This document shows positions 17,088 through 30,232 of a DNA stretch of 64,000 bases, piece by piece. The stretch's first letter is position 1, and each line of letters opens with the position of its first letter. A program made the position numbers and the translations under genes. The DNA is from Candidatus Rhodoblastus alkanivorans. Its GTDB lineage: Bacteria; Pseudomonadota; Alphaproteobacteria; Rhizobiales; Beijerinckiaceae. The stretch lies in assembly GCF_022760755.1 (NCBI RefSeq), contig NZ_JAIVFP010000001.1, positions 1,964,001 to 2,028,000 of the forward strand, written 5' to 3'. The notes beneath the pieces were generated by a model that worked only from the letters and a program-made list of their open reading frames with translations, did no database searches and was not told where the DNA came from.

Positions 17088-17833
17088 AAGGCGAAAACTT
17101 CTGGCTGGTCGCCCGGCCTATCGCCCATCGCGGGCTGCATGATCGCGGGCGCGGAATCATCGAGAATTCGCTTTCCGCCGCGCGCGCGGCGGCCGGGCGC
17201 GGCTATGCGATCGAATGCGACGTCCGCCTGTCGCGCGACGGCAGCGTCTTCGTCTTTCATGACGACCTGCTCGACCGGCTGACCGAGGCTTCCGGCCCTT
17301 TCGCCCGACACGACAGCCATGAACTGGCGCGGATCGCGCTGCGCGGTGGGGATGAGGCGATTCCGAGCCTCGCCAAATTCCTGGCGACGGTCGCGGGCGC
17401 CGTTCCGCTGATCCTGGAGCTGAAAAGCGACTTTTCCGGCGACCTCGCCTTGGCCGGGGCCGTTGCCGCCGCCTTGGCCGATTACGGCGGCCTGGTCGCG
17501 CTCAAGAGCTTTGACCCCGCGCTGATCGCCGCCCTGCGCGCGCGCGCCGCGCCTTGGCCGCTCGGAATCGTGGCGCAGAGCGATTATGACGGCGCGGAAT
17601 TCGTCGGCCTCCCGTCCGCGCAATGGGAGGAATTGACGCGCTTCACCCATGCCGCGGCGACGCGGCCGGATTTCCTCTCCTGGCGCGCGACGGACCTCCC
17701 GGCGCCCGTGGTCGAATTCGCCCGCGCCGTCGCCGCGATTCCCGTCATGACCTGGACCATCCGTTCTCCCCATCAGGCGGACGCCGCCCGCAAACATGCG
17801 GACCAGATCATTTTCGAGGGTTTCGAGGCTTGA
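17084..17833 (+). CDS. Glycerophosphodiester phosphodiesterase
   Basis: A 249-residue GDPD (TIM barrel) enzyme that hydrolyses glycerophosphodiesters to glycerol-3-phosphate and an alcohol. Catalytic His and metal ligands are visible in AHRGLHD (His15), IIENSLSA, YAIECDVRLSRDG and FVFHDDLLDRLT. There is no signal peptide, so it is probably cytosolic. The ATGA overlap with the RidA gene shows coupling. The gene is the last one before the ribosomal operon leader. Confidence 0.94.
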   Translation: MKGENFWLVARPIAHRGLHDRGRGIIENSLSAARAAAGRGYAIECDVRLSRDGSVFVFHDDLLDRLTEASGPFARHDSHELARIALRGGDEAIPSLAKFLATVAGAVPLILELKSDFSGDLALAGAVAAALADYGGLVALKSFDPALIAALRARAAPWPLGIVAQSDYDGAEFVGLPSAQWEELTRFTHAAATRPDFLSWRATDLPAPVVEFARAVAAIPVMTWTIRSPHQADAARKHADQIIFEGFEA

Positions 17834-18391
17834 TTCGCCACGACGCCGTGGGCCGCCCCGCGTCTCTTCGAAAGGGCTGAGCGCCGCCCGCAAGAGCTCG
17901 ATCCATCGGCGCTTCCAGGCGGCGCCGAAGACAGTTTCGCCGGCTCGCGTCGGAGAGCGTCCGGACCTGTGCTGGCGGCGGCGAGGAGTTTGACGAGGCT
18001 TTTGTTCTGTCGCGGAATGTAATTTCGGCGGCGGAGCGATAAAAACGATTGACGGAACTCAAACTCGCTCCTATGTTCCGCGCCACTTCAGACAGGCCGT
18101 AGACGGGCATGTTTTCCAGCGCCACGCGGGAAACCTAGGCAGTCTAAACGCTGTTGACCAGCTTTGCGACTGAACAGTCATCCGGTTCCGCTCAGGGGTT
18201 TCCTGGCGGGATCGTTCATCGACACGATTGGCGCTTGAAGCGTTGATCCTCTGTCTGGCAAGCGCCGGAAGCCCCTTTGGGCTGAAGGCGCTCGTTTGTT
18301 TCGCCGCGCGTCCGTCCGGGCTGTGGCGAAGCAAAACCGGGGCGGCGACGTCCCGCGACACCGTTTCAACATCGCTTCGGAAGGGCGAAGG
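17834..18391 (+). other. Leader and promoter region of the str operon
   Basis: About 560 bp without a credible protein gene separate the GDPD gene from rpsL. It holds a good promoter at 18049-18077 and then roughly 300 nt of transcribed leader before the rpsL ATG. No tRNA cloverleaf or intrinsic terminator was recognised. Some open frames run through it but have no family features. Confidence 0.6.
18049..18077 (+). promoter_or_regulatory. Promoter of the str (rpsL) operon
   Basis: TTGACG (18049-18054), an exact 17-bp spacer and TATGTT (18072-18077), preceded by an AT-rich stretch, make a strong alphaproteobacterial housekeeping promoter. It points at rpsL, leaving a leader of about 305 nt. 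Confidence 0.7.
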
Positions 18392-18763
18392 ATGCCGACA
18401 ATTTCCCAGTTGATCCGCAAGCCGCGGCAACCGAAAACCTATCGCGAAAAGGCCCGCCATCTGCAGGCTTCCCCGCAGAAGCGCGGCGTGTGCACGCGCG
18501 TCTATACGACCACGCCGAAAAAGCCCAACTCGGCTTTGCGCAAGGTCGCGAAGGTTCGTTTGACCAATGGCTTCGAGGTCATCGGCTATATCCCCGGCGA
18601 GGGCCACAACCTTCAGGAGCACTCCGTCGTCATGATCCGCGGCGGTCGCGTCAAGGATCTTCCCGGCGTGCGCTATCACATCCTGCGCGGCGTGCTCGAC
18701 ACCCAGGGTGTCAAGGACCGCAAGCAGCGCCGTTCCAAGTACGGCGCCAAGCGTCCGAAATAA
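18392..18763 (+). CDS. rpsL: 30S ribosomal protein S12
   Basis: S12 (123 residues) sits at the 30S decoding centre. The segment [18 protein letters not shown] and the [14 protein letters not shown] loop are canonical. Lys43 and Lys88, where streptomycin-resistance mutations arise, are both lysine, so this allele is wild type there. The N-terminal region ([13 protein letters not shown]) differs slightly from the consensus. The ATG at 18392 gives the family start [10 protein letters not shown]. First gene of the str operon. Confidence 0.99.
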   Translation: MPTISQLIRKPRQPKTYREKARHLQASPQKRGVCTRVYTTTPKKPNSALRKVAKVRLTNGFEVIGYIPGEGHNLQEHSVVMIRGGRVKDLPGVRYHILRGVLDTQGVKDRKQRRSKYGAKRPK

Positions 18764-18787
18764 GATTCAGATTTTCGAGGAACGAAC

Positions 18788-19258
18788 ATGTCTCGTCGTC
18801 ACAGCGCCGAAAAGCGTGAAGTCATCCCGGACGCCAAGTTTGGCGACGTCATCGTCGCCAAATTCATGAATTCGATCATGTATGACGGCAAGAAGGCGGT
18901 CGCCGAAGCGATCGTCTATGGCGCTTTCGACATCATCGAGGGCAAGGCCAAGGCCGACCCGCTTGGCGTCTTCAAGCAGGCTCTCGACAATGTCGCGCCG
19001 GCGATCGAGGTCCGCTCCCGCCGCGTCGGCGGCGCCACCTATCAGGTGCCGGTCGAAGTGCGCACTGAGCGCCGGCAGGCGCTCGCGATCCGCTGGATCA
19101 TCACCGCCGCGCGCGGCCGGAACGACAAGACCATGGTCGATCGCCTGTCGGCGGAATTGCTGGATGCGTCGAACAATCGCGGCTCCGCCGTGAAGAAGCG
19201 CGAAGACACCCATCGCATGGCGGAAGCCAACCGCGCCTTCTCGCATTACCGCTGGTAA
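18788..19258 (+). CDS. rpsG: 30S ribosomal protein S7
   Basis: S7 (156 residues) nucleates assembly of the 3' domain of 16S rRNA and lines the E site. It starts 24 bp after rpsL with GAGGAA upstream. The canonical [18 protein letters not shown] start, [12 protein letters not shown] and the C-terminal [15 protein letters not shown] are present. In E. coli S7 represses the str operon by binding the rpsL-rpsG spacer; the short spacer here makes that exact site unlikely. Confidence 0.99.
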   Translation: MSRRHSAEKREVIPDAKFGDVIVAKFMNSIMYDGKKAVAEAIVYGAFDIIEGKAKADPLGVFKQALDNVAPAIEVRSRRVGGATYQVPVEVRTERRQALAIRWIITAARGRNDKTMVDRLSAELLDASNNRGSAVKKREDTHRMAEANRAFSHYRW

Positions 19259-19287
19259 GCCCGCAGCCAAGCCAAGGAATTTCGACC

Positions 19288-21363
<2,076 letters not shown>

Positions 21364-21395
21364 AGCATCTGAGAAACTTTTGAGGAGTCCAGGCC

Positions 21396-22586
<1,191 letters not shown>

Positions 22587-22600
22587 TCAGGCTGGATGCG

Positions 22601-22625
22601 CCGGCGCTGGGCTTTCCGGCGCCGG
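22601..22625 (+). other. GC-rich hairpin in the tuf-rpsJ spacer
   Basis: CCGGCGC (22601-22607) pairs with GCGCCGG (22619-22625) across an 11-nt loop, 14 bp after the tuf stop and just before the rpsJ SD. There is no T-run, so it may act as a processing or stabilising stem rather than a terminator. Confidence 0.45.
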
Positions 22626-22644
22626 ACCCCAAGGGATTCAATCA

Positions 22645-22953
22645 ATGAACGGCCAGAATATCCGCATCCGCCTCAAGGCGTTCGATCATCGGATTCTCGA
22701 TACGTCGACGAAGGAAATCGTCTCCACGGCCAAGCGCACGGGCGCTCAGGTGCGTGGGCCGATCCCGCTGCCGACCCGGATCGAGAAGTTCACGGTGAAC
22801 CGTTCGCCCCATGTCGACAAGAAGTCGCGCGAACAGTTCGAAATCCGCACCCATAAGCGGGTTCTCGATATCGTCGACCCGACTCCGCAGACTGTCGATG
22901 CTCTGATGAAGCTCGACCTTGCTGCCGGCGTCGATGTCGAGATCAAGCTCTAA
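22645..22953 (+). CDS. rpsJ: 30S ribosomal protein S10
   Basis: S10 (102 residues) binds the 30S head and, with NusB, takes part in antitermination. [14 protein letters not shown], the loop [15 protein letters not shown]-type segment and RTHKRVLDI-type helix are all seen. AAGGGA precedes the ATG. It begins the S10 gene cluster directly after tuf, the usual alphaproteobacterial order. Confidence 0.99.
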   Translation: MNGQNIRIRLKAFDHRILDTSTKEIVSTAKRTGAQVRGPIPLPTRIEKFTVNRSPHVDKKSREQFEIRTHKRVLDIVDPTPQTVDALMKLDLAAGVDVEIKL

Positions 22954-23040
22954 GTCAGTTCCGAGACGTTTTTATAACGGCTCGCGGCGCCTCTTCCAAG
23001 TCAACGTTACCCAGTGAACGCGCCTTAAGGGAAAGAAACA

Positions 23041-23802
23041 ATGCGCTCAGGCGTCATCGCACAGAAGGTCGGCATGACCCGCGTCTTTACCGACAGCGGG
23101 GAGCATGTTCCGGTCACGGTTTTGAAACTCGACGGCGTTCAGGTCGTCGCGCATCGCACGATGGAGAAGAACGGTTATACCGCCGTTCAGCTCGGCATCG
23201 GCCGCGCGAAGGTCAAGAACGTCTCCAAGGCCGAGCGCGGCCGCTTCGCCGTCGCCAATGTCGAGCCGAAGCTGAAGCTTGCCGAATTCCGCGTCGATGC
23301 GGAGGGTCTGCTGCCGATCGGCGCCGAGATCACCGCCGACCATTTCGTCGTCGGCCAGTTCGTTGACGTCACCGGGACCACCCTGGGCAAAGGCTTCGCC
23401 GGCGCGATGAAGCGCTGGAACTTCGGCGGCCTGCGCGCCACCCACGGCGTGTCGGTCTCACACCGTTCGCATGGTTCGACCGGCGGCCGTCAGGACCCAG
23501 GCAAGACCTTCAAGAACAAGAAGATGGCTGGCCACATGGGCGCCGAGCGCGTCACCACCCAGAACCTGCGGGTGGTGCAGACCGACGTCGAGCGCGGCCT
23601 GGTTCTGGTCGAGGGCTCGGTTCCCGGCCACGCCGGCAACTGGATCTTCATCCGCGATGCGGTCAAGAAGGCCCTCCCGGCCGAGGCCCCCAAGCCCGGC
23701 AAGTTCCGTATTGTCGAGGGCAAGGCTGAAGAAGCTGCCGAGACGCCGGCTGCGCCCGCCGAACAGGCTGCGCCCGCCGAAACCAATTCTTCGGAGGCCT
23801 GA
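23041..23802 (+). CDS. rplC: 50S ribosomal protein L3
   Basis: L3 (253 residues) nucleates 50S assembly. The [21 protein letters not shown] and [28 protein letters not shown] region that reaches toward the peptidyl-transferase centre is intact. The protein carries a C-terminal low-complexity tail of about 25 residues rich in Ala, Glu and Pro, longer than in E. coli L3 (209 residues) but common in Rhizobiales. An 87-bp spacer separates it from rpsJ. Confidence 0.99.
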   Translation: MRSGVIAQKVGMTRVFTDSGEHVPVTVLKLDGVQVVAHRTMEKNGYTAVQLGIGRAKVKNVSKAERGRFAVANVEPKLKLAEFRVDAEGLLPIGAEITADHFVVGQFVDVTGTTLGKGFAGAMKRWNFGGLRATHGVSVSHRSHGSTGGRQDPGKTFKNKKMAGHMGAERVTTQNLRVVQTDVERGLVLVEGSVPGHAGNWIFIRDAVKKALPAEAPKPGKFRIVEGKAEEAAETPAAPAEQAAPAETNSSEA

Positions 23803-23805
23803 GCC

Positions 23806-24426
23806 GTGAAGATCGACATCACCTCCTTCGACGGCCAGACCGCTGGCTCGCTCGACCTCAACGACGACATCTTCGGTCTGGAGCCGCGTCAGGACCTGAT
23901 CGCCCGCATGGTGCGCTATCAGCTCGCCAAGCGCCGCGCCGGGACCCATGCGGTCAAGAACCGCGCGGAAATCGCCCGCACCGGCAAGAAGATGTACAAG
24001 CAGAAGGGCACCGGCTCGGCCCGTCACGGCTCGGCCCGCGTGCCGCAGTTCCGCGGCGGCGGTCGCGCCTTCGGCCCGGTGGTGCGCTCCCATGCGCATG
24101 ACTTGCCCAAGAAGGTTCGCGCCCTGGCGCTCAAGCACGCGCTCTCGGCCAAGGCCAAGGACGGCGCCATCCTGGTGTGGGACGCGGCCAGCGCCTCCGA
24201 GCCCAAGACCGCCGCGCTCAAGGCCAATTTCGCCAAGATCGGGCTCAAGAACGCGCTGATCATCGACGGCGCCGAGGTCCAGGCCAATTTCGCGCTCGCC
24301 GCGCGCAACATTCCGCAGATCGACGTGCTGCCGGTTCAGGGCATCAACGTCTATGACATTCTCCGCCGCGAGACGCTGGTGCTGACCAAGGCGGCTATCG
24401 ATGCGCTGGAGGCGCGCTTCAAATGA
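23806..24426 (+). CDS. rplD: 50S ribosomal protein L4
   Basis: L4 (206 residues) lines the peptide exit tunnel. The extended tunnel loop is visible in [29 protein letters not shown]. In E. coli L4 also represses the S10 operon, although that leader hairpin is not conserved in alphaproteobacteria. It starts 3 bp after rplC and overlaps rplW by ATGA. Confidence 0.99.
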   Translation: MKIDITSFDGQTAGSLDLNDDIFGLEPRQDLIARMVRYQLAKRRAGTHAVKNRAEIARTGKKMYKQKGTGSARHGSARVPQFRGGGRAFGPVVRSHAHDLPKKVRALALKHALSAKAKDGAILVWDAASASEPKTAALKANFAKIGLKNALIIDGAEVQANFALAARNIPQIDVLPVQGINVYDILRRETLVLTKAAIDALEARFK

Positions 24427-24719
24427 GCCAGGATCCGCGTCACTACGACGTGATCGTCGCCCCGGTCATCACCGAAAAGGCCACCATCGCGTCCGAACAG
24501 AACAAGGTCATTTTCAAGGTCCGTCCCGACGCGACCAAGGAGCAGATCAAGACCGCCGTCGAACGCCTGTTCGACGTCAAGGTCGAGGCTGTCAACACGC
24601 TCGTCCGCAAGGGCAAGAAGAAAGTCTTCAAGGGAACGCGCGGCGTGCGTTCCGACGTCAAGAGCGCGGTCGTCACTTTGGCCGAAGGCCACAAGATCGA
24701 CGTCACCACCGGGCTCTGA
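24423..24719 (+). CDS. rplW: 50S ribosomal protein L23
   Basis: L23 (98 residues) sits at the tunnel exit and is the docking site for trigger factor and [17 protein letters not shown] and the [15 protein letters not shown] beta hairpin are typical. It is coupled to rplD by an ATGA overlap. Confidence 0.98.
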   Translation: MSQDPRHYDVIVAPVITEKATIASEQNKVIFKVRPDATKEQIKTAVERLFDVKVEAVNTLVRKGKKKVFKGTRGVRSDVKSAVVTLAEGHKIDVTTGL

Positions 24720-24741
24720 GCTGAGGTAAGGAAACAGGCAG

Positions 24742-25578
24742 ATGGCGCTTAAAACGTTCAAGCCGATCACGCCGAGCCTTCGCCAGCTCGTGATCGTCGA
24801 TCGCGGCGAGCTCTACAAGGGCAAGCCAATCAAGAAACTGACGGAGGGCCAGTCCTCCGCCGGCGGCCGCAACAACACCGGCCGCATCACCGTCCGGTTC
24901 CGTGGCGGCGGCCACAAACAGGCCTATCGTGTCGTCGATTTCAAGCGGCGCAAGGAAGGCGCGGCCAAGGTCGAGCGGATCGAGTACGATCCGAACCGCA
25001 CGTCCTTCATCGCCCTCATCACCTATGGGGACGGCGAGCAGTCCTACATCATCGCGCCGCAGCGGCTCGCGGCGGGCGACACGGTGGTGTCGGGCGCCCA
25101 GGTCGACGTGAAGCCCGGCAACGCCATGCCGTTGTCGGCGATTCCCGTGGGCACGATCGTGCACAATGTCGAGCTGAAGATCGGCAAGGGCGGATCAATC
25201 GCCCGTTCGGCCGGCTCCTATGCGCAGATCGTCGGCCGCGACCAGGGTTATGTCATCCTGCGCCTGAACTCGGGCGAGCAGCGTCTGGTCCATGGCCAAT
25301 GCTATGGGACCGTCGGCGCGGTGTCGAACCCCGACCACATGAACACGTCGATCGGCAAGGCCGGCCGGCAGCGTTGGCTGGGTCGCCGTCCGCATAACCG
25401 CGGCGTGGTCATGAACCCGGTCGATCACCCCCACGGCGGCGGCGAAGGCCGCACCTCGGGCGGCCGTCATCCGGTCACTCCCTGGGGCAAGCCGACCAAG
25501 GGCAAGAAGACCCGGTCCAACAAGACCACCACGAAATTCATCGTGACCTCGCGTCACAAGGCGAAGAAGAAGGGCTAA
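24742..25578 (+). CDS. rplB: 50S ribosomal protein L2
   Basis: L2 (278 residues) is essential for subunit association and peptidyl transfer. It shows the SH3/OB core and the C-terminal signature [22 protein letters not shown], whose His (PHGGG) is the conserved residue near the catalytic centre. It follows rplW by 22 bp. Confidence 0.99.
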   Translation: MALKTFKPITPSLRQLVIVDRGELYKGKPIKKLTEGQSSAGGRNNTGRITVRFRGGGHKQAYRVVDFKRRKEGAAKVERIEYDPNRTSFIALITYGDGEQSYIIAPQRLAAGDTVVSGAQVDVKPGNAMPLSAIPVGTIVHNVELKIGKGGSIARSAGSYAQIVGRDQGYVILRLNSGEQRLVHGQCYGTVGAVSNPDHMNTSIGKAGRQRWLGRRPHNRGVVMNPVDHPHGGGEGRTSGGRHPVTPWGKPTKGKKTRSNKTTTKFIVTSRHKAKKKG

Positions 25579-25582
25579 CCCA

Positions 25583-25861
25583 ATGTCGCGCTCGATCTGG
25601 AAGGGTCCGTTCGTCGACGGTTACCTTCTCAAAAAGGCGGAGGCCGCGCAGTCCGCCAAACGTGGCGAGATCATCAAGATCTGGAGCCGCCGCTCGACCA
25701 TTCTGCCGCAATTTGTCGGCCTCACCTTCGGCGTCTACAACGGCCACAAGCATGTGCCGGTGCAGGTGACGGAGGACATGATCGGCCACAAATTCGGCGA
25801 GTTCTCGCCGACCCGGACCTTCCATGGCCACGCGGCCGACAAGAAGGCGAGGAGGGGCTGA
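25583..25861 (+). CDS. rpsS: 30S ribosomal protein S19
   Basis: S19 (92 residues) lies on the 30S head and contacts tRNA and S13. [14 protein letters not shown] and [14 protein letters not shown] are canonical. It starts 4 bp after rplB and ends just before rplV. Confidence 0.99.
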   Translation: MSRSIWKGPFVDGYLLKKAEAAQSAKRGEIIKIWSRRSTILPQFVGLTFGVYNGHKHVPVQVTEDMIGHKFGEFSPTRTFHGHAADKKARRG

Positions 25862-25862
25862 C

Positions 25863-26249
25863 ATGTCGCAGGAAAAGAATCCCCGCGCGCTCAAGGATAA
25901 CGAGGCCAAGGCGGTCTGCCGCATGATCCGCGTCAGCCCGCAGAAGCTCAACCTCCTCGCCCAGCTCATTCGCGGCAAGAAGGTCGATCGCGCGCTCGCC
26001 GACCTGACCTTCTCGCATAAGCGCATCGCCCTCGACGTCAAGAAGACGCTGGAGAGCGCGATCGCCAATGCCGAGAACAACCACGACCTGGACGTGGACG
26101 ATCTCGTCGTGGCCGAAGCCTATGTCGGCAAGGCTCTGGTGATGAAGCGTTTCCACGCCCGCGCTCGCGGCCGCGCCGGCCGCGTCGAGAAGCCTTTCGC
26201 CAATCTGACGATCGTCGTACGCGAAGTCGAAGCTTCGGCCCAGGCCTGA
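25863..26249 (+). CDS. rplV: 50S ribosomal protein L22
   Basis: L22 (128 residues) has its globular domain on the 50S surface and a long hairpin in the exit tunnel (seen as [24 protein letters not shown]). An open frame extends upstream, overlapping rpsS, but the ATG at 25863 with AGGAGGGGCTG context gives the right N terminus. The macrolide-relevant hairpin shows no obvious deletion. Confidence 0.98.
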   Translation: MSQEKNPRALKDNEAKAVCRMIRVSPQKLNLLAQLIRGKKVDRALADLTFSHKRIALDVKKTLESAIANAENNHDLDVDDLVVAEAYVGKALVMKRFHARARGRAGRVEKPFANLTIVVREVEASAQA

Positions 26250-26259
26250 GGAGAGAACG

Positions 26260-27000
26260 ATGGGACAGAAAGTTAATCCGATCGGTCTTCGTCTGGGCGT
26301 GAACCGGACGTGGGACTCGCGCTGGTTCGCCAACAAGGGCGAATACGGCAAGTTGCTGCATGAGGATTTCGCCATCCGCGACACGCTGATGAAGGCGTTG
26401 AAGCAGGCGGCTGTGTCCAAGATCGTGATCGAGCGCCCGCACAAGAAGTGCCGCGTCACCGTTCATTCCGCCCGCCCGGGCGTGGTGATCGGCAAGAAGG
26501 GCGCCGACATCGACAAGATCCGCAAGATGGTGGCGAAGCTCACCGCGAGCGAAGTCGCGATCAATATCGTCGAGGTCCGCAAGCCGGAAATCGACGCGAC
26601 CCTGGTCGCGGAATCCATCGCGCAGCAGCTCGAACGCCGCGTCGCCTTCCGCCGCGCCATGAAGCGCGCCGTGCAGTCGGCCATGCGTCTCGGCGCCGAA
26701 GGCATCCGCATCAACTGCTCCGGCCGTCTCGGCGGCGCGGAAATCGCCCGTCTCGAATGGTATCGCGAAGGTCGCGTGCCGCTCCACACCCTGCGCGCCG
26801 ACGTCGATTACGGCGTCGCCACCGCCCATACGGCCTATGGCGCCTGCGGCATCAAGGTGTGGATCTTCAAGGGCGAAATCCTGGAGCACGACCCCATGGC
26901 GCAGGAGCGCCGCGCCAATGAGATCGGCGGCGACCATTCGCACGATCGCCGTGAACGGCGTGAGCGTCGCGAACCGCGCGAACCGCGCGGCGCGCACTGA
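26260..27000 (+). CDS. rpsC: 30S ribosomal protein S3
   Basis: S3 (246 residues) forms part of the mRNA entry tunnel. The N-terminal [19 protein letters not shown], the KH motif [11 protein letters not shown] and the C-terminal domain are all present. The C terminus ends in an Arg/Glu repeat ([15 protein letters not shown]) that extends beyond the E. coli protein. The start is ATG with GAGGAGAG upstream. Confidence 0.99.
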   Translation: MGQKVNPIGLRLGVNRTWDSRWFANKGEYGKLLHEDFAIRDTLMKALKQAAVSKIVIERPHKKCRVTVHSARPGVVIGKKGADIDKIRKMVAKLTASEVAINIVEVRKPEIDATLVAESIAQQLERRVAFRRAMKRAVQSAMRLGAEGIRINCSGRLGGAEIARLEWYREGRVPLHTLRADVDYGVATAHTAYGACGIKVWIFKGEILEHDPMAQERRANEIGGDHSHDRRERRERREPREPRGAH

Positions 27001-27021
27001 CAGAGCTTGAGAGTTTGAACC

Positions 27022-27435
27022 ATGCTGCAACCCAAGCGCACCAAATTCCGCAAGGCCTTCAAGGGCCGCATCAAAGGCGTGTCGAAGGGCGGGTTTGAGC
27101 TCGCCTTCGGCCAATTCGGCCTGAAGGCGCTCGAGCCGGAGCGCGTCACCGCCCGCCAGATCGAAGCGGCGCGCCGCGCGATGACTCGCCATATGAAGCG
27201 CGCCGGCCGTGTCTGGATCCGCATCTTCCCTGACGTCCCGGTCTCCTCGAAGCCGACCGAAGTGCGTATGGGCAAGGGCAAGGGCTCGCCGGAATTCTGG
27301 GCGGCGCGCGTCGCCCCCGGCCGCATCATGTTCGAGATCGACGGCGTCCCGGCGCCGCTCGCCCGCGAAGCCTTCGCGCTTGCCGCGGCGAAGCTGCCGA
27401 TCAAGACGCGTTTCATCGAACGCATCGCCGAGTGA
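27022..27435 (+). CDS. rplP: 50S ribosomal protein L16
   Basis: L16 (137 residues) organises the A-site region of the 50[15 protein letters not shown] and [17 protein letters not shown] are family signatures. It is followed 10 bp later by rpmC. Confidence 0.99.
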   Translation: MLQPKRTKFRKAFKGRIKGVSKGGFELAFGQFGLKALEPERVTARQIEAARRAMTRHMKRAGRVWIRIFPDVPVSSKPTEVRMGKGKGSPEFWAARVAPGRIMFEIDGVPAPLAREAFALAAAKLPIKTRFIERIAE

Positions 27436-27445
27436 GGACGAGAGG

Positions 27446-27658
27446 ATGAAGAACCAACAGCGCCTGTCCGACCTCAAGGCCATGTCGGACGATCAACTCA
27501 ACGACGAGCTGCTGAAGCTGAAGAAGGAGCAGTTCAACCTGCGCTTTCAGAAGGCGACCGGCCAGCTCGAAAATACGTCGCGCGTGCGCGTCGTGCGCCG
27601 CGAGGTCGCGCGCGTCAAGACGATCGCTGCGCGTAAGCGCGACGCCGCCAAGAAATAA
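27446..27658 (+). CDS. rpmC: 50S ribosomal protein L29
   Basis: L29 (70 residues) is a helical hairpin beside the tunnel exit. [33 protein letters not shown] is typical. A longer frame overlaps rplP, but the ATG at 27446 (SD GAGAGG) starts the family sequence. Confidence 0.97.
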   Translation: MKNQQRLSDLKAMSDDQLNDELLKLKKEQFNLRFQKATGQLENTSRVRVVRREVARVKTIAARKRDAAKK

Positions 27659-27667
27659 GGTTTTGCC

Positions 27668-27910
27668 ATGCCGAAGAGAATTCTCCAGGGCGTCGTCGTC
27701 AGCAACAAGCAGCAAAAGACTCTCGTGGTGAAGGTGGAGCGCCGCTTCACCCATCCGCTGCTGAAAAAGACGGTGCGCCGCACCAAGAACTACCACGCCC
27801 ATGACGAGGCGGGCGCATTCAAGGTGGGTGACATGGTCTCCATCGAGGAGACCCGTCCGATTTCGAAATTGAAGCGCTGGATCGTTGTGAAAGACGAAGC
27901 CAAGGCTTGA
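27668..27910 (+). CDS. rpsQ: 30S ribosomal protein S17
   Basis: S17 (80 residues) is an OB-fold protein that binds the 5' domain of 16S r[26 protein letters not shown] and the C-terminal [11 protein letters not shown] segment are typical. An intrinsic terminator begins 20 bp after its stop, which is unusual inside this operon. Confidence 0.99.
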   Translation: MPKRILQGVVVSNKQQKTLVVKVERRFTHPLLKKTVRRTKNYHAHDEAGAFKVGDMVSIEETRPISKLKRWIVVKDEAKA

Positions 27911-27930
27911 TTTTTGAGTCGAAATGAAGG

Positions 27931-27956
27931 AGGAAGCGCACTCGCTTCCTTTTTCA
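27931..27956 (+). terminator. Intrinsic terminator between rpsQ and rplN
   Basis: An 8-bp perfect stem (AGGAAGCG 27931-27938, CGCTTCCT 27943-27950) with a 4-nt loop runs straight into a T-run (27950-27954). It would stop or attenuate transcription of the S10 part before the spc part. The structure is seen directly; its efficiency is unknown. Confidence 0.75.
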
Positions 27957-28042
27957 GGGATTTGCGCGGGATCGCGATCCGCGGTGCTGCGAAAATGAAT
28001 CGTGCGGAAATCCCCGGACTTAGGGAGGACCGCGCAAGCGGA

Positions 28043-28101
28043 ATACGGATTCCCGGAAGGGAGCCGTATCAGGCGTAGTCCGAACGGGAATGAACCCGGA
28101 C
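28043..28101 (+). promoter_or_regulatory. Structured leader of rplN (two hairpins)
   Basis: Two stems lie 32-90 nt before the rplN ATG. The first is ATACGG (28043-28048) with CCGTAT (28064-28069), closed by TCCC/GGGA around a GGAA tetraloop. The second is GTCCG (28078-28082) with CGGAC (28097-28101), with GGG/CCC inside. Such leaders can bind an autoregulatory ribosomal protein, but no known motif was recognised. No promoter was identified between the terminator and this leader. Confidence 0.45.
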
Positions 28102-28132
28102 GGAAACCGATCTGAGGGAAAGGCTCGAAGCC

Positions 28133-28501
28133 ATGATTCAGATGCAAACGGCTCTCGACGTCGCCGATAATTCCGGCGCGCGCCGTGTGATGTGCATCAA
28201 GGTGCTTGGCGGCTCCAAGCGCAAATATGCAGGCGTTGGCGATATTATTGTCGTGTCCGTGAAGGAAGCGATTCCGCGCGGGCGCGTGAAGAAGGGCGAT
28301 GTGATGAAGGCGGTCGTCGTGCGCACCGCCAAGGACATCAAGCGCCCCGACGGTTCGGTGATCCGTTTCGACACCAACGCCGCCGTCCTCATCAACAACC
28401 AGAAAGAGCCCGTGGGCACCCGCATCTTCGGACCGGTTCCGCGCGAATTGCGCGCCAAGAACCACATGAAGATCATTTCGCTCGCGCCGGAGGTGCTGTA
28501 A
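28133..28501 (+). CDS. rplN: 50S ribosomal protein L14
   Basis: L14 (122 residues) forms an intersubunit bridge and is the RsfS silencing-factor site. [27 protein letters not shown] is canonical. It follows a 222-bp spacer containing a terminator and a structured leader. Its stop overlaps the rplX start by one base (TAATG). Confidence 0.99.
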   Translation: MIQMQTALDVADNSGARRVMCIKVLGGSKRKYAGVGDIIVVSVKEAIPRGRVKKGDVMKAVVVRTAKDIKRPDGSVIRFDTNAAVLINNQKEPVGTRIFGPVPRELRAKNHMKIISLAPEVL

Positions 28502-28818
28502 TGGCCGCGAAGATCAAGAAGGGCGATAAGGTCGTCGTGATCGCGGGCCGCGACAAGGGCCGCAAGGGCGAAGTGACCTTCGTGTTTCCGAAGGACGGCA
28601 AGGCCGTGGTCCAGGGCGTCAACATGGTGAAGCGTCACCAGAAACAGACCCAGACCCAGGAAGGCGGCATCGTTTCCAAGGAAGCGCCGATCCAACTGTC
28701 GAACATCGCGATTGCCGATCCGAAGGACGGCAAGGCGACCCGCGTCGGCTTCAAGACTCTCGACGATGGCCGCAAGGTCCGCGTCGCCAAGCGTTCCGGA
28801 GAAATGATCGATGGCTGA
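28501..28818 (+). CDS. rplX: 50S ribosomal protein L24
   Basis: L24 (105 residues) initiates 50S assembly. The KOW motif [18 protein letters not shown] is intact. The start overlaps the rplN stop (TAATG) and the end overlaps rplE by 8 nt, so translation of the three is linked. Confidence 0.98.
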   Translation: MAAKIKKGDKVVVIAGRDKGRKGEVTFVFPKDGKAVVQGVNMVKRHQKQTQTQEGGIVSKEAPIQLSNIAIADPKDGKATRVGFKTLDDGRKVRVAKRSGEMIDG

Positions 28819-29458
28819 GGCGAAGACCCCCAAGAAGGGCGCCGAGAAGGCCGAGAAGGCCAAGGGCGTCGAATCCGTCGCCGCCGCCGGCGCGGTCGCC
28901 GGCGCGCCCGAGGGCTATGTCGCGCGGATGCGCAAGCACTACGATGAAGTCGTGCGTCCCAAGATGATCGAGGAGTTCGGCTACAAGAATCCGAACGAGG
29001 TTCCGTCGATCGAGAAGATCGTCCTCAACATGGGCGTCGGCGAAGCCGTCAACGACACCAAGAAGGTGACGACCGCGGCCGCCGATCTTGCGCTCATCGC
29101 CGGCCAGAAGCCGGTGATCACCCGCGCCCGCTTGGCGATCTCGACCTTCAAGGTGCGCGAGAACATGCCGATCGGCGCCAAGGTCACTTTGCGCAAGACC
29201 CGCATGTACGAATTTCTGGACCGCCTGGTGACGGTCGCGCTGCCGCGCGTTCGCGACTTCCGCGGCCTGAATCCGAAGTCGTTCGACGGTCGCGGCAATT
29301 TTGCCATGGGCATCAAGGAGCACCTGGTGTTCCCGGAAATCGACTACGACAAGGTCGACACGGTTGTGGGCATGGACGTCATTGTGTGCACCACGGCCAA
29401 GACCGACGACGAGGCGCGCGCTCTTCTGCGCGCGTTCAACTTCCCGTTCCGGCAGTGA
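28811..29458 (+). CDS. rplE: 50S ribosomal protein L5 with N-terminal extension
   Basis: L5 (215 residues) binds 5S rRNA and contacts the P-site tRNA. The core from about residue 35 ([18 protein letters not shown]) to the end is ordinary. The first 35 residues form an Ala/Lys/Glu-rich tail absent from E. coli L5 (179 residues). The ATG at 28811 overlaps rplX by 8 nt, so it is possible that a later start is used, but no internal ATG with an SD fits the family start better. Confidence 0.97.
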   Translation: MAEAKTPKKGAEKAEKAKGVESVAAAGAVAGAPEGYVARMRKHYDEVVRPKMIEEFGYKNPNEVPSIEKIVLNMGVGEAVNDTKKVTTAAADLALIAGQKPVITRARLAISTFKVRENMPIGAKVTLRKTRMYEFLDRLVTVALPRVRDFRGLNPKSFDGRGNFAMGIKEHLVFPEIDYDKVDTVVGMDVIVCTTAKTDDEARALLRAFNFPFRQ

Positions 29459-29493
29459 GGCTCGTCCTCAAACGCGGAGACCAGAGGTAATCC

Positions 29494-29799
29494 ATGGCCA
29501 AGAAAAGCAAGATCGAGAACAACAAGAAGCGAGCGATGCTCGCGGTGCAGAAGGGCGCCAAGCGCCTGCGCCTGCGCGCGATCGCCAAAGACCGCTCGCT
29601 CAGCGTGGAAGAGCGCTTCGAGGCGACCTTGAAGCTCGCGGAAATGCCGCGCAATTCCTGCATCAACCGCGTGCGTAACCGCTGCGAGGTGACGGGCCGT
29701 CCGCGCGCCTATAACCGCAAGCTGAAGATGTCGCGCATTGCGCTTCGCGAACTGGGCTCCAAGGGACTGATCCCGGGCCTGGTGAAGTCGAGCTGGTAA
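29494..29799 (+). CDS. rpsN: 30S ribosomal protein S14
   Basis: S14 (101 residues) is the long, zinc-independent form: the C-terminal [18 protein letters not shown] region lacks the paired CxxC zinc motifs. [15 protein letters not shown] is the typical start. It follows rplE by 35 bp. Confidence 0.98.
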   Translation: MAKKSKIENNKKRAMLAVQKGAKRLRLRAIAKDRSLSVEERFEATLKLAEMPRNSCINRVRNRCEVTGRPRAYNRKLKMSRIALRELGSKGLIPGLVKSSW

Positions 29800-29809
29800 G
29801 GAGACCGAC

Positions 29810-30208
29810 ATGGCGATCAATGATCCTGTGGGCGATCTGCTCACCCGTATTCGCAACGCCCAGATGCGTCGCAAGTCTTCCGTCTCCACGCCGGGGTCGC
29901 GCCTGCGCGCTCATGTCCTCGACGTGCTGAAGGACGAGGGCTATATCCGCGGCTACAGCGTCACGGAATATGGCAACGGCCGCACCGATTTCGAAATCGA
30001 GTTGAAATATTTCGACGGTCAGCCGGTCATCCGCGAAATCAGCCGCGTCTCGAAGCCCGGCCGCCGCGTCTATGCGGCGGTGGGCGCACTGCCGCGTGTC
30101 GCCAACGGCCTTGGCATTGCGATCATTTCGACCCCGAAGGGCGTTCTCGCGGATCATGCCGCGCGCGACGCCAATGTCGGCGGCGAAGTGCTCGCGACGG
30201 TCTTCTGA
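29810..30208 (+). CDS. rpsH: 30S ribosomal protein S8
   Basis: S8 (132 residues) is central to the 30S platform. [22 protein letters not shown] and the C-terminal [18 protein letters not shown] (family STxxG) are present. In E. coli S8 represses the spc operon through a site at rplX-rplE. Confidence 0.99.
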   Translation: MAINDPVGDLLTRIRNAQMRRKSSVSTPGSRLRAHVLDVLKDEGYIRGYSVTEYGNGRTDFEIELKYFDGQPVIREISRVSKPGRRVYAAVGALPRVANGLGIAIISTPKGVLADHAARDANVGGEVLATVF

Positions 30209-30232
30209 TCCGAAGACGAGGAGGAGCAAACC

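Noticed and set aside
17834-18391. tRNA or small-RNA gene before rpsL
   Set aside because: No cloverleaf, T-loop sequence or terminator-ended transcript was visible; a long leader explains the space.
18392-18763. Streptomycin-resistance allele of rpsL
   Set aside because: Positions 43 and 88 are both lysine, the sensitive state.
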